From Candidatus Zhuqueibacterota bacterium (GTDB taxonomy: Bacteria > Zhuqueibacterota > Zhuqueibacteria > Oceanimicrobiales > Oceanimicrobiaceae), in the NCBI GenBank assembly GCA_029261995.1, contig JAJDAF010000061.1, positions 154,219 to 218,218 of the forward strand: a stretch of DNA of 64,000 nt, written 5' to 3'. How positions within the stretch are numbered: position 1 is the first letter of the stretch; the number at the start of each line of letters is the position of its first letter. The position numbers and the translations under genes were made by a program. Under the pieces are notes generated by a model. The model was not told the DNA's origin. It was given only the letters and a program-made list of their open reading frames with translations, and did not search any database. Below are positions 44,595 through 53,033 of this stretch, piece after piece.

Positions 44595-45497
44595 TCAGCA
44601 GTTCGAGACCTTTGGGATTGGAAGGGTGATGTTTGTTCTGGACGGTCCCGCTGTGGCGCTTTGATTCACGACCTGTCCGCGCTGGCGAGGCCTCTTGAAA
44701 AACAGCTCATGCTCTTGAAAAAAGCATGGAAGAAATTCCCCGTTGGCAACTTCACCTAATGTCTTCCAGCGTCGGTCTGGGATGAGCCGGGTCATCTGCG
44801 ATTCGTGTTGTTCGAGTGCGTTTCTCTTTTCCTGGAGAACGTCTCCAATGTAAACGCTGCAAGTCAGGTCGCGGAAGAGCCGCCAGTCTGCAATCGTGCT
44901 GTGCTTTACCAGCCGCAGAAATCCGATGATACTCTTCACAGGCAGCGTAGCCCAGGGCCAGTAGCTCCAAAACCAGATAGGATACTCGTAGACCGTGGCG
45001 CTGCAGCCGACTCGATCGATGGCAGTGAGCACGACGCGGTTAGTAAACACGTGGTCGTGGGACCACAGAAGCGGCTCACCAAAATAAGGAAGGAAGATCT
45101 CCTGAGGCTGGGTCTCCGCCAAGACCTCAGCGACCCGGCGCACGGCTTCATCTTCGTGCTGGTTGAGTCGCGTTTCCTCAAAATTCAGCCGAATGACGTC
45201 GCTTGGGTCCAGGCCCATGGCCACCCCAGCGGCGACACCTTCGCGCGAACGGATTTCAGATAGCTTGTCTTCTGCCATCATGTGGCGGTGCGATTTGCTG
45301 CCATCGGTCATGAAGACGATCTTAACATCCGCCCCGGCCCTTTTCTTTTTGATGATGGTGCCACCACAGCCCAGAACTTCGTCATCGAAATGGGGCGAAA
45401 AGACGACAGCCGTTCGACACAGATCCGAGTCCGTGTACGGCTGAAGCCGGTGCAGATGCACCGCTTTGAAGACGCGTCTAAACAAGGGCCTAACCAT
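44595..45497 (-). CDS. PIG-L family deacetylase (larger paralogue)
   Basis: 300 residues. SPHFDDEVLGCGG is the zinc-binding motif of the PIG-L/LmbE fold, with the usual PHPDDE varied to PHFDDE; the second metal His is in WSHDHVFTNR. These enzymes remove N-acyl groups from sugars or their lipid-linked forms. The basic C-terminal tail (KRPRQRGQ) is not part of the fold. Overlaps the GT4 gene before it by 8 nt. Confidence 0.87.
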   Translation of the reverse strand: MVRPLFRRVFKAVHLHRLQPYTDSDLCRTAVVFSPHFDDEVLGCGGTIIKKKRAGADVKIVFMTDGSKSHRHMMAEDKLSEIRSREGVAAGVAMGLDPSDVIRLNFEETRLNQHEDEAVRRVAEVLAETQPQEIFLPYFGEPLLWSHDHVFTNRVVLTAIDRVGCSATVYEYPIWFWSYWPWATLPVKSIIGFLRLVKHSTIADWRLFRDLTCSVYIGDVLQEKRNALEQHESQMTRLIPDRRWKTLGEVANGEFLPCFFQEHELFFKRPRQRGQVVNQSATAGPSRTNITLPIPKVSNC

Positions 45498-46788
45498 GGT
45501 TACTCGTATTGGCAGTCAGGTTTTCGTAGTGGCGCCGTAAGTCTTCGGCAATCTTGTCCCACGAGAAAAGCTCCTTCGCGCGCTCTAACGAGGCCACACG
45601 CATTGACTCACGCATCTCGGAGTCCTCGAGAACTCGGCTGATGGCGTTGGCCAGCGCCTCTGGATCATCTGACTCGACCAGCAACCCGGTGTCTTCATCA
45701 ACCACTGCTTCTGGCACACCGCCGACACGAGAAGCAACCACGGGCAATCCACTGGCCATGGCTTCGAGAACGGTCAAGGGAAACGCATCACTGAAAGAAG
45801 GGCAGACAAACAAGTCCGCCTTCTGGTAGTAGCCGTTGACTTCCTGATAAGAGATCGAACCGGTGAATTCCACCTTGGTCAATTCATGGTCTTTGACCTG
45901 GTCTTCGAGATGCGCCATGTAGCTCCTTTTGTAGAGCGAAGACAGCGCCGAGACATTGGGCTCATCACTCAGTGCTACGATGAATCTCTCCGGGGTCGGT
46001 GCGTTCGGTCCAACAATGCTCAGCTGAACGTCGGGATTGCGTTCAACGACCCTTTTGTGGGCATCCAGCAGCGTGTGCAGTCCTTTTTCAGGAGAGACCC
46101 GGCCAACAAAGAGAACAAGCGGCGGACGGGCATTTTCAGCAGTCTCCTGCCCTGCTGCCTGGAACAAACCCACGTTAACGCCATTGTAGACGGTGCGGCA
46201 CTTGTCGGCCATCTGCGGGAAACGCTTTCTGATCTTGTTCGAAACATGTTCACTGCAGCCCAGGATGAGATCAACCGCTCTCACACGCCTGCCGATCATC
46301 TTCCGGTCTAGCTGAGAGAGCCATTCGCAGGTCATGTGCAGCACGATTCTAGCCCGGGGATTGAACCATCTCACGATTGGCGTAAACTGCGAGAGATTGT
46401 GGACGTGAATGACATCGCATTTCTGCTTTCGCAAATCCGCAGCAACCTGAAGAATGTATCCTAAGAAATAGAAGCGTGATGCAAACAGAGGCGTCTTGAC
46501 AAAGCGAAATGGCGACACGGGTCGCAACAATTGCAGCAGACGCTTGACTCGATAGGAGCCTTTTATCCTGCTGACAAGCCTGAAATCTCTGGCGATCAAG
46601 AAATGACGGTGCTCGATGTTTTCATGCACGGCCACTTTCGTGTGCGAGCCTTCTTTTCGGCCATAAATCACAACATCGCACGAAGTTGCCAGCCGGCGTG
46701 CAATCTCATAAGTCAAGATGCCGATCGACCCGGATTTCACCGGCGGTACGATCTTGTTCCAGGGTTGATTAATAAAGGCTACTTTCAT
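45490..46788 (-). CDS. Glycosyltransferase family 4
   Basis: 432 residues from ATG 46788; the first Rossmann strand is MKVAFINQPWNKIVPPVKSG. GT-B features include VYNGVNVGLF, LFVGRVSPEKGLHTLLDA and the donor site FSDAFPLTVLEAMASGLPVVAS, where the first acidic residue of EX7E is Asp. Typical retaining transferase of surface-polysaccharide loci. Substrate unknown. Next to a PIG-L gene and 77 bases after the wzx gene. Confidence 0.9.
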   Translation of the reverse strand: MKVAFINQPWNKIVPPVKSGSIGILTYEIARRLATSCDVVIYGRKEGSHTKVAVHENIEHRHFLIARDFRLVSRIKGSYRVKRLLQLLRPVSPFRFVKTPLFASRFYFLGYILQVAADLRKQKCDVIHVHNLSQFTPIVRWFNPRARIVLHMTCEWLSQLDRKMIGRRVRAVDLILGCSEHVSNKIRKRFPQMADKCRTVYNGVNVGLFQAAGQETAENARPPLVLFVGRVSPEKGLHTLLDAHKRVVERNPDVQLSIVGPNAPTPERFIVALSDEPNVSALSSLYKRSYMAHLEDQVKDHELTKVEFTGSISYQEVNGYYQKADLFVCPSFSDAFPLTVLEAMASGLPVVASRVGGVPEAVVDEDTGLLVESDDPEALANAISRVLEDSEMRESMRVASLERAKELFSWDKIAEDLRRHYENLTANTSNHG

Positions 46789-46865
46789 TTGTCGACTTTT
46801 GTCAGTTCTCGCAATTCTTGTCATTTTATGAAATCAACGGGGTCTGCCTGCTTAGCACGGCCCTC

Positions 46866-48380
46866 CTAAGATGTTGTCCGAATCAGCCTGAGACCGTATT
46901 CGAGTTTTGTCATCAGACCTTTCTTGCCGCGGACCTCGCGCCAGACCGATTTTGCGTAGTCCTTCTCATTGTCGTAGAAGAAGCCGCTCATGGGAATGCT
47001 CACGAAGAATACCACGATCAGCCCCAATCGCAGCGCCAGGTCCAGCCACATGTTTTCGCTCTCGAACATCGTGGATGTATACGTGACCGCCAGGAAGAGC
47101 ATCATCAGCTTGATGAGTCGAGCAATTTGGAACGGGATGAAATAGACTTTCTGGCTTACAAAGTAGGTGATCATCGTAATGGCCCCGAAGGATGCCAGAG
47201 ACGCATACGCGGCGCCCATCATGCCGAACCCGGGAATGAGAATCACATTCAGGCCAACATTCATCACCGCGCCAACACCCACAATATAGGCCATGTATTG
47301 CGTGCGCTTCGCGACGTTGATTCCAAGATCGAAAATCGTGAACATGCCGTTTACGACCATCATGCAAACCAGGGGGAACACGGCCTGCTGCGCAACCCAA
47401 AAGGCCTCATCCGCCATCAGCTTTATGACAAATGGTGTCAGGATCACCAAGCCGGAGGCGAGGACGCACAAGATGAGCAACCAAAAAGTCGTGATCGTGG
47501 CAAAGGTCTTCTGTGCATCATCTCGTGTGGCAATCTGGAAGCAGTGAGCGCCCCATGCTGTCGAGAAAGGCGTGATGGCCAGAAACGACATGATGGTAGC
47601 AAATCTGTACGCCAGCGAGTACCAGCCAAGCTCCTCAGTTGATGACAACCGCTGTAGCAGGAACCGGTCGGAAATCTGTAAGACCCAGATGAACAGCGAA
47701 GCAAAGACCAAAGGCAGGCCAAACCTGAGCATTTCTCTTAGCTTGGAACCGGAAATCTTGAAAACAAGAGACTGCCTGATGAGAAACAAGTTGATGAACA
47801 GAACAATCAGCGCGCTGATGCAATTCCCGAGCAAAACGCCCTTGATACTGAGCTTGAGGCCAACGACAAAGTAAATATTGAATCCAACGTTGGTCAGAAA
47901 ACCAGCGAGCACCACGATGACGTATTTGACGGATTGCTGTGTCACCCGAAAAAGCTGGAAGGCAGTCAGCGACGCGATTTCGAAAAACGCCGTGAAAACC
48001 ATGATCTTAACGAATATGGAGAACTGATCAGTCTCTCCAAAAACGAACGCCCCGTACTGCTCGGCAAAAATGTAGAGAAGTCCACACGATGTCAGGGCTG
48101 ACAGAACCAGGTAGTAAAACGATGTGCTGATGAGCTCGTACTTCTCACGTTCACTCTTGGCGTCCGCGTGGAAGCGCAGAAACGCAGTCGTGAGCCCCTG
48201 AACGGTGAACACGAACAACATGATCGATGTGACGTTGAGCAGCTCCAGCTTACCATAGTCAGCGGGGGTCAGGAATCGCGTGTAAACGGGAAGAAGCAAG
48301 AAGCCAATTCCACGCTTCAGCGCGTTGCCGATCCCATAGACAACCGTGTCTTTGCCGAGTTTTCTTAGTTGTTTAAACAA
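46866..48380 (-). CDS. Wzx-type lipid-linked oligosaccharide flippase
   Basis: 504 residues with about 12-14 membrane helices and the MATE-like start FKQLRKLGKDTVVYGIGNALKRGIGF, then LLLPVYTRFLTPADYGKLEL, the standard N-terminus of RfbX/Wzx proteins. It moves the undecaprenyl-PP-linked repeat unit to the periplasmic face. With the Wzy-like gene and the Wzz-like gene at the window edge it fits a Wzx/Wzy pathway. Confidence 0.92.
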   Translation of the reverse strand: MFKQLRKLGKDTVVYGIGNALKRGIGFLLLPVYTRFLTPADYGKLELLNVTSIMLFVFTVQGLTTAFLRFHADAKSEREKYELISTSFYYLVLSALTSCGLLYIFAEQYGAFVFGETDQFSIFVKIMVFTAFFEIASLTAFQLFRVTQQSVKYVIVVLAGFLTNVGFNIYFVVGLKLSIKGVLLGNCISALIVLFINLFLIRQSLVFKISGSKLREMLRFGLPLVFASLFIWVLQISDRFLLQRLSSTEELGWYSLAYRFATIMSFLAITPFSTAWGAHCFQIATRDDAQKTFATITTFWLLILCVLASGLVILTPFVIKLMADEAFWVAQQAVFPLVCMMVVNGMFTIFDLGINVAKRTQYMAYIVGVGAVMNVGLNVILIPGFGMMGAAYASLASFGAITMITYFVSQKVYFIPFQIARLIKLMMLFLAVTYTSTMFESENMWLDLALRLGLIVVFFVSIPMSGFFYDNEKDYAKSVWREVRGKKGLMTKLEYGLRLIRTTS

Positions 48381-48398
48381 TTGCTTTCTGTGGCTCGC

Positions 48399-49313
48399 TT
48401 ATCTTGACAACGAGAGCTTGTGCCTCTGGGACAGAAACCGGTATCGCACCCCGTTAATCAATTCCGCGGCATAAGCCTGGCGACTCCAGACGATTTTTCG
48501 GCAGAGATAGGTGTAGAGATCAAGTTTGTCGTTGGCCACCAGGGGAGCCCGTTTGACCGCGGCAAAATAGGCCAGCATCATCTTCCATTTCTTAAAAACC
48601 GCCTTGCCCAGCAGGGCGGGATCAAAAAACTCCAGTTGCTTGTCGATAGACTTGTCCCAGCTCGAGGCCTGAGGGTGGTTGCGACGATAAAACAGGTACT
48701 CCGGGATCTCGCAGAACTTGCCATAGAGACTCAGCTCTGCCAATAAATTGACATCGGAGTTGATATGATTTGCTATTAAGGCGGTCCTCCGCAACACCTC
48801 GGAGCGGACAAGCCCGAACACGGCATTGCACTCGCGGATGGAATTAACCAGTTGTATAAAGCGGTCGCACTCCCTCGCATCTCGCAGATCCAAGCCGTCG
48901 TGATAATCTTCTACCAACTCGCCGGCAGCGTCGATGATCTTCGTTTTCGGGTAGCTCAAGACAGCATCGGGATGGTCCTCCAGCGCCTGCCTGCACTTCT
49001 CGAGCAACTCCGGGGCGCAGATGTCATCTGCGGCCGCCCACTTGAAATACTCACCCTGCGACAGCTCGAAAACCCGGTTGTAGTTTTTGGATGCACCGAC
49101 GTTAGTCTCGTTTCGGGAGTAGTGGATTCGCTTGACTGACCCTGCGAAATCCCGGCAAATCTCATCCGTGCGGTCGGTGGAAGCGTTGTCCGAAATGACT
49201 ACCTCGAAATCCGCGAAAGACTGTGTCAGAATGGACTTGAGTGATTCTTCAAGAAACTGCTCGGCATTGTACACCGGCATGCCGATGCTGACCTGGAATC
49301 TTTGTTTTTTCAT
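48399..49313 (-). CDS. Glycosyltransferase family 2
   Basis: 304 residues. GT-A fold with VSIGMPVYNAEQFLEESL, VVISDNASTDRTDEIC and a DXD-like AAADDICAPE. No membrane helices, so a soluble or peripheral inverting transferase. Encoded 18 bases upstream of wzx. Donor and acceptor unknown. Confidence 0.9.
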   Translation of the reverse strand: MKKQRFQVSIGMPVYNAEQFLEESLKSILTQSFADFEVVISDNASTDRTDEICRDFAGSVKRIHYSRNETNVGASKNYNRVFELSQGEYFKWAAADDICAPELLEKCRQALEDHPDAVLSYPKTKIIDAAGELVEDYHDGLDLRDARECDRFIQLVNSIRECNAVFGLVRSEVLRRTALIANHINSDVNLLAELSLYGKFCEIPEYLFYRRNHPQASSWDKSIDKQLEFFDPALLGKAVFKKWKMMLAYFAAVKRAPLVANDKLDLYTYLCRKIVWSRQAYAAELINGVRYRFLSQRHKLSLSR

Positions 49314-49350
49314 GACTTGATTATGGGTGTTGAATCTTCAGGTTGCCAGT

Positions 49351-50490
49351 TTAGGAAACACCGTCGTGCCGAGACAGAGACGTTGACAAAGCAGATTCAC
49401 CAGCCAGGACGCGGACGATTCTTTCGGAGGCCTTGCCATCCCAGAGCTGCGGTCGCCTGCCTGGTAAAGTCTTCCCCGCGACCAGGTTCATGCTTTCTTC
49501 AACAATGCGCATCGCATCGTTGCCAACCACCCGGTTGGTGCCGTCGGTTACCGTAATCGGCCGCTCGGTATTCTCCCTAAGGGTCAGGCACGGAATGCCG
49601 AGAGCGGTCGTCTCTTCTTGAATGCCACCAGAATCCGTCATGACGAATTTCGCTTCTGACATGAGCTTGAGAAAATCGAGATAACCGAGCGGGCCCGTAA
49701 CACGCAGGTTCGGCATTTCCAGCAGTTTGGGCTTCAACCCAAACTGCTCTAACCGGTCTTGACTCCGGGGATGGATGGGAAAAACGACGGGAATCTGCTC
49801 TTGCACGCTGGCGAGAGCCTGCAAGATCGTCGAGAGATTCTCATGGGAGTCGACGTTGCTCGGCCGATGCAGCGTCAGGACGGCGAAAGCTTTGGGTCCC
49901 ACACTGAGTTTTGAGAGGATGTTGGAGTCCCCCGCCTTCCTCAAGTTGGCGAACAGAGTGTCAATCATCACGTTGCCCACGAAGTGGATCTTGGCCTGAT
50001 CGACCCCCTCTTTGAGCAGGTTGCTCTCGGCGCTCGACTCGGTTGTGAAAAGCAGGTCGGATATTTGGTCCGTCAGAATCCGGTTGATCTCCTCTGGCAT
50101 GGTGCGGTCGTAACTGCGCAGCCCAGCTTCCACGTGCGCGACTTTCACGCCTTGCTTCACTGCCACCAGCGCGCACGCAATAGTGGAATTCACATCCCCT
50201 ACGACGACAACCAGGTCAGGCTTGTTCTGTAACACCACCTTCTCAAACTCGACCATGATTCTGCCGGTCTGCTCGCCGTGGTTTCCAGAACCAATTCCTA
50301 AAAAGATGTCGGGTTTCGGTATCTCGAGCTCTTCAAAGAACAACTTTGACATGGCCTGGTCGTAGTGCTGTCCCGTGTGAAGAAGCGTCGCATCGAATCC
50401 CGGCTGCCGTTGCATCGCTCGCATGACAGCGGCGATTTTCATGAAGTTCGGGCGTGCGCCGACAACATTCAGTATTTTCAATCTCGACAT
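49351..50490 (-). CDS. wecB: UDP-N-acetylglucosamine 2-epimerase (non-hydrolysing)
   Basis: 379 residues, standard family length. The start ATG at 50490 overlaps the preceding gene by 13 nt and opens directly into KILNVVGARPNFMKIA. Other family blocks are HTGQHYD, GDVNSTIACAL, HVEAGLRSYDR, PEEINRILTDQISD, TLHRPSNVD and TDSGGIQEE. It converts UDP-GlcNAc to UDP-ManNAc, so the polymer probably contains ManNAc or a derivative. No UDP-ManNAc dehydrogenase (WecC) is seen in the window. Confidence 0.94.
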   Translation of the reverse strand: MSRLKILNVVGARPNFMKIAAVMRAMQRQPGFDATLLHTGQHYDQAMSKLFFEELEIPKPDIFLGIGSGNHGEQTGRIMVEFEKVVLQNKPDLVVVVGDVNSTIACALVAVKQGVKVAHVEAGLRSYDRTMPEEINRILTDQISDLLFTTESSAESNLLKEGVDQAKIHFVGNVMIDTLFANLRKAGDSNILSKLSVGPKAFAVLTLHRPSNVDSHENLSTILQALASVQEQIPVVFPIHPRSQDRLEQFGLKPKLLEMPNLRVTGPLGYLDFLKLMSEAKFVMTDSGGIQEETTALGIPCLTLRENTERPITVTDGTNRVVGNDAMRIVEESMNLVAGKTLPGRRPQLWDGKASERIVRVLAGESALSTSLSRHDGVS

Positions 50491-51836
50491 GACACTTCGT
50501 TTAGCTGTTCCGCCAGTTGTCCGGTCAAGTGCCGCACATCGAATTCCTCGACTGAGTTCGACGCAAGTCTGGTTGGCAGCGCTTTCAAACGATATTGCTG
50601 ATACAACTCTGTCAGCGCCTCGCAAATAGCATCAATGTTGTCTGCGTCCGCAACGTAACCCAACTGGTGTGTCCGTATCAAATCGGAAGTCGCTCCATCA
50701 ACAGTCAACGCCAGGGTTGGGCGGCCGATCCGGACGTATTCATAAAGCTTGGCCGGGACCTGGAGCTGCGTGTCAGGTTGAATTACAAGGAGAACGTCGG
50801 AATCTCGCTGTGCAGCCAGGCACTCAGGATGTGGCTTGTAACCGCAGAGGGCGACTGTATCCGTCAGGTTCAGTTCCTCTATCAGGTTAGGGATGTCAAA
50901 GTTGTCCAATCCCCGACCAATAAAATTGACTTCGATGCCATCCTTGGGTATCAGTCCCCGCTCAATCGACTGCGAAAGTCCTTTCAGAAAGTTAACCGGA
51001 TTTCTTTTCCGAAAAAAGGTACCAGTATGAGCAAGCGTCAGCGGCCGCCCGTTGACTGAGCGGTTGGTTGCGGGATGCAAATCATCAAAATCCGCGGGAT
51101 CATAGCCGTTCGTAATCGTGACAAGTTTTGCCTGGTGTTGAGGGTATCTCTTAGCAAACTCGTGCGCGAGCTGCTTTGTGTTGGCAATCACACGGTCGGC
51201 TCTCCGGATGACCATGGCCTCCAGCAGTCGCTCAATACCCTCCCGAACCCAGGGGTACCTGTTGCGATATGGGTTCAGAGTCCAGGGATCTCTGAAGTCT
51301 GCAACCCATGGCTTGCTGCTCACCATCTTGAGCAGCATCGCGATCAAATGAGCGGTCCACGGCTGGCCTGTCGAATAGATCGCGGTGATATCCTGGTCCC
51401 GCGTAATTCTGCGGGCTGAAGGCAGGGCATGAATCAGCCATCCGTTTTCATTGTCCGGAATGGTGCCCATGGTCACAACGAATTTCTTTAGTTTTCCAAG
51501 AAAGCCATCTGCGTTCTGAGCACTCCCCCCCTTGTGCTCGATGGGGCTTGTGCGATCTCCTTTGCCGGATGCAGTTTTCCGCAGATTAGAAAGGGCATCG
51601 AAAATCCGCACGACTGGCGTTCGAAAGACCTGGACACCCGCTGGCACCTTGGAGAACAAATCGTTGTCCAGGTCATCCTGGTAACACTCAGGTTTGGCGG
51701 TGAGCACGACAGGCTCCCAATCGTAGTCTCTCAGATACCTGATGAACTTGAGCGTGCGGTGGACGCCGCTACTGCACAGCGGGGGAAACTGATAGGAGAT
51801 TATCAGGACTTTCTGTTTCACCAGTTTCTTGCTCAT
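50478..51836 (-). CDS. Glycosyltransferase family 4
   Basis: 452 residues. KVLIISYQFPPLCSSGVHRT is the classic N-terminus of this GT4 branch; the C-terminal half has VTITNGYDPADF, LAHTGTFFRKRNP and the donor region DVLLVIQPDTQLQVPAKLYEYVRIGRPTLAL. The start lies 68 nt inside the preceding gene, an unusually long overlap, though GTG 51821 would shorten it only slightly. Both frames look genuine. Substrate unknown. Confidence 0.88.
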   Translation of the reverse strand: MSKKLVKQKVLIISYQFPPLCSSGVHRTLKFIRYLRDYDWEPVVLTAKPECYQDDLDNDLFSKVPAGVQVFRTPVVRIFDALSNLRKTASGKGDRTSPIEHKGGSAQNADGFLGKLKKFVVTMGTIPDNENGWLIHALPSARRITRDQDITAIYSTGQPWTAHLIAMLLKMVSSKPWVADFRDPWTLNPYRNRYPWVREGIERLLEAMVIRRADRVIANTKQLAHEFAKRYPQHQAKLVTITNGYDPADFDDLHPATNRSVNGRPLTLAHTGTFFRKRNPVNFLKGLSQSIERGLIPKDGIEVNFIGRGLDNFDIPNLIEELNLTDTVALCGYKPHPECLAAQRDSDVLLVIQPDTQLQVPAKLYEYVRIGRPTLALTVDGATSDLIRTHQLGYVADADNIDAICEALTELYQQYRLKALPTRLASNSVEEFDVRHLTGQLAEQLNEVSCRD

Positions 51837-53022
51837 TGTTGGAAGTCTCGATTTGCATCTTCAACATGAGGGCGTCTGCGAAGAACTTGGTCGCCCAGTT
51901 GAGATAAAGGTAGGGGCCGTAGGCAGCGTAGATCGGCGACGAGCCCTTGATGCATCCTCGAATGCCGGGGTTGTCAGCATCCAACTGCTGGACGGTCTTC
52001 AGGAAGTGCGTCGCTCTAGCGGCTGCGTCGAAATACCTGGATTCTTGCGTCATCTCAAAGAGTCTGAACCAGATGATCGCAATTTGGGCACACCCGGTCA
52101 GGCAAATCCATTTGACCCTCGGTTGCCAGTCTACATCGAAGCAGCCGAAGAGTGAGCCGTCCGGGTTCTGCTGAGCTAGCAACGCATCAGCAGCGTGTCT
52201 GGCTGACGCAGTGAAGGCCTTGGCATTCAGAATGATGCCGCTTTCCAACAAACCGCGAATGGTATAGCTGATTGTGTGAAGAAGGGGCTGGCTGTCATCC
52301 CATAGACAATTATCGGGGAACCAGCCGTTTTCATGTTGCTTGCGAGTGGAAATCTCCAGGTTTCTAATTGCGGCTGTCTCATAAGCCGGCTTCGGACAAA
52401 TTTGATGGGCCTTGAGTAGCGGCCACGACGTTCTGGTATTGTAGCGGTTGACTCCCTTTGACCGGACAACGAGAGAATCGAAACTGCGCCATTCGCCATC
52501 ATCATCCTGCACGCTGACAAGCCAATCTGCGGCCCTTTCGGTAGCGGCCAGAAAGGCTTCTTCCCCGGATTCCTGGTAGGCGCGCACAAATCCCAAGAGA
52601 ACCTGCCCCGTGTTGAAAACGGTCGGTTGTTTCAGAGATTTGAACACCGAGCCAGCAGGAATACCGCCGCCGTCCAGTTGCACGGACACCAACCATTTTG
52701 CCATCCGCAAGGCTCTTTCAGCTCCATCACTGTCTGGGACCAACTGGTAGTAGTCATACAGCGTTGGCACAATGTATCCGGAGGTCTCCGGGTAAGAAGC
52801 GCCCCACCCCGTTTTGAGCGAGTAGGCCTTGCACGAGCCATCGTCATCGCCGGCGTCCTGCGAGCGAAACAGCCACTCGACAGCCGCTCGCAAGTGTGCT
52901 GAATCCCTCTGCGGCTTCTGTGCCCCTAACCCAATCAGCTCTCTCAATGCAGCCCATCTTGCCGGAAAATAGTAGGGTGGCAGGCAACTCCGCACAATCG
53001 TTTTGATGTGCCCCAGTTTCAT
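51769..53022 (-). CDS. Alpha/alpha-toroid protein (prenyltransferase/squalene-cyclase-like or glucuronyl-epimerase-like)
   Basis: 417 residues built of repeated helical hairpins with Q(D/N)xDGS/GEW turns: FRSQDAGDDDGSCK, SVQLDGGGIP, SVQDDDGEWRS and AQQNPDGSLFG. No signal peptide. Proteins of this look occur in many exopolysaccharide loci, where they are annotated as terpene-cyclase-like or glucuronyl-epimerase-like, but the catalytic motifs of neither are obvious. The C-terminal tail is Glu/Ser-rich and covers the 68-nt overlap with the next gene, so that tail may be a late extension. Confidence 0.7.
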   Translation of the reverse strand: MKLGHIKTIVRSCLPPYYFPARWAALRELIGLGAQKPQRDSAHLRAAVEWLFRSQDAGDDDGSCKAYSLKTGWGASYPETSGYIVPTLYDYYQLVPDSDGAERALRMAKWLVSVQLDGGGIPAGSVFKSLKQPTVFNTGQVLLGFVRAYQESGEEAFLAATERAADWLVSVQDDDGEWRSFDSLVVRSKGVNRYNTRTSWPLLKAHQICPKPAYETAAIRNLEISTRKQHENGWFPDNCLWDDSQPLLHTISYTIRGLLESGIILNAKAFTASARHAADALLAQQNPDGSLFGCFDVDWQPRVKWICLTGCAQIAIIWFRLFEMTQESRYFDAAARATHFLKTVQQLDADNPGIRGCIKGSSPIYAAYGPYLYLNWATKFFADALMLKMQIETSNNEQETGETESPDNLLSVSPAVQ

Positions 53023-53033
53023 GTTCTGATGTC

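Noticed and set aside
46818-47642. Plus-strand frame of 274 codons, His/Asp-rich
   Set aside because: Antisense to the wzx gene; the unusual composition comes from reading hydrophobic codons backwards.
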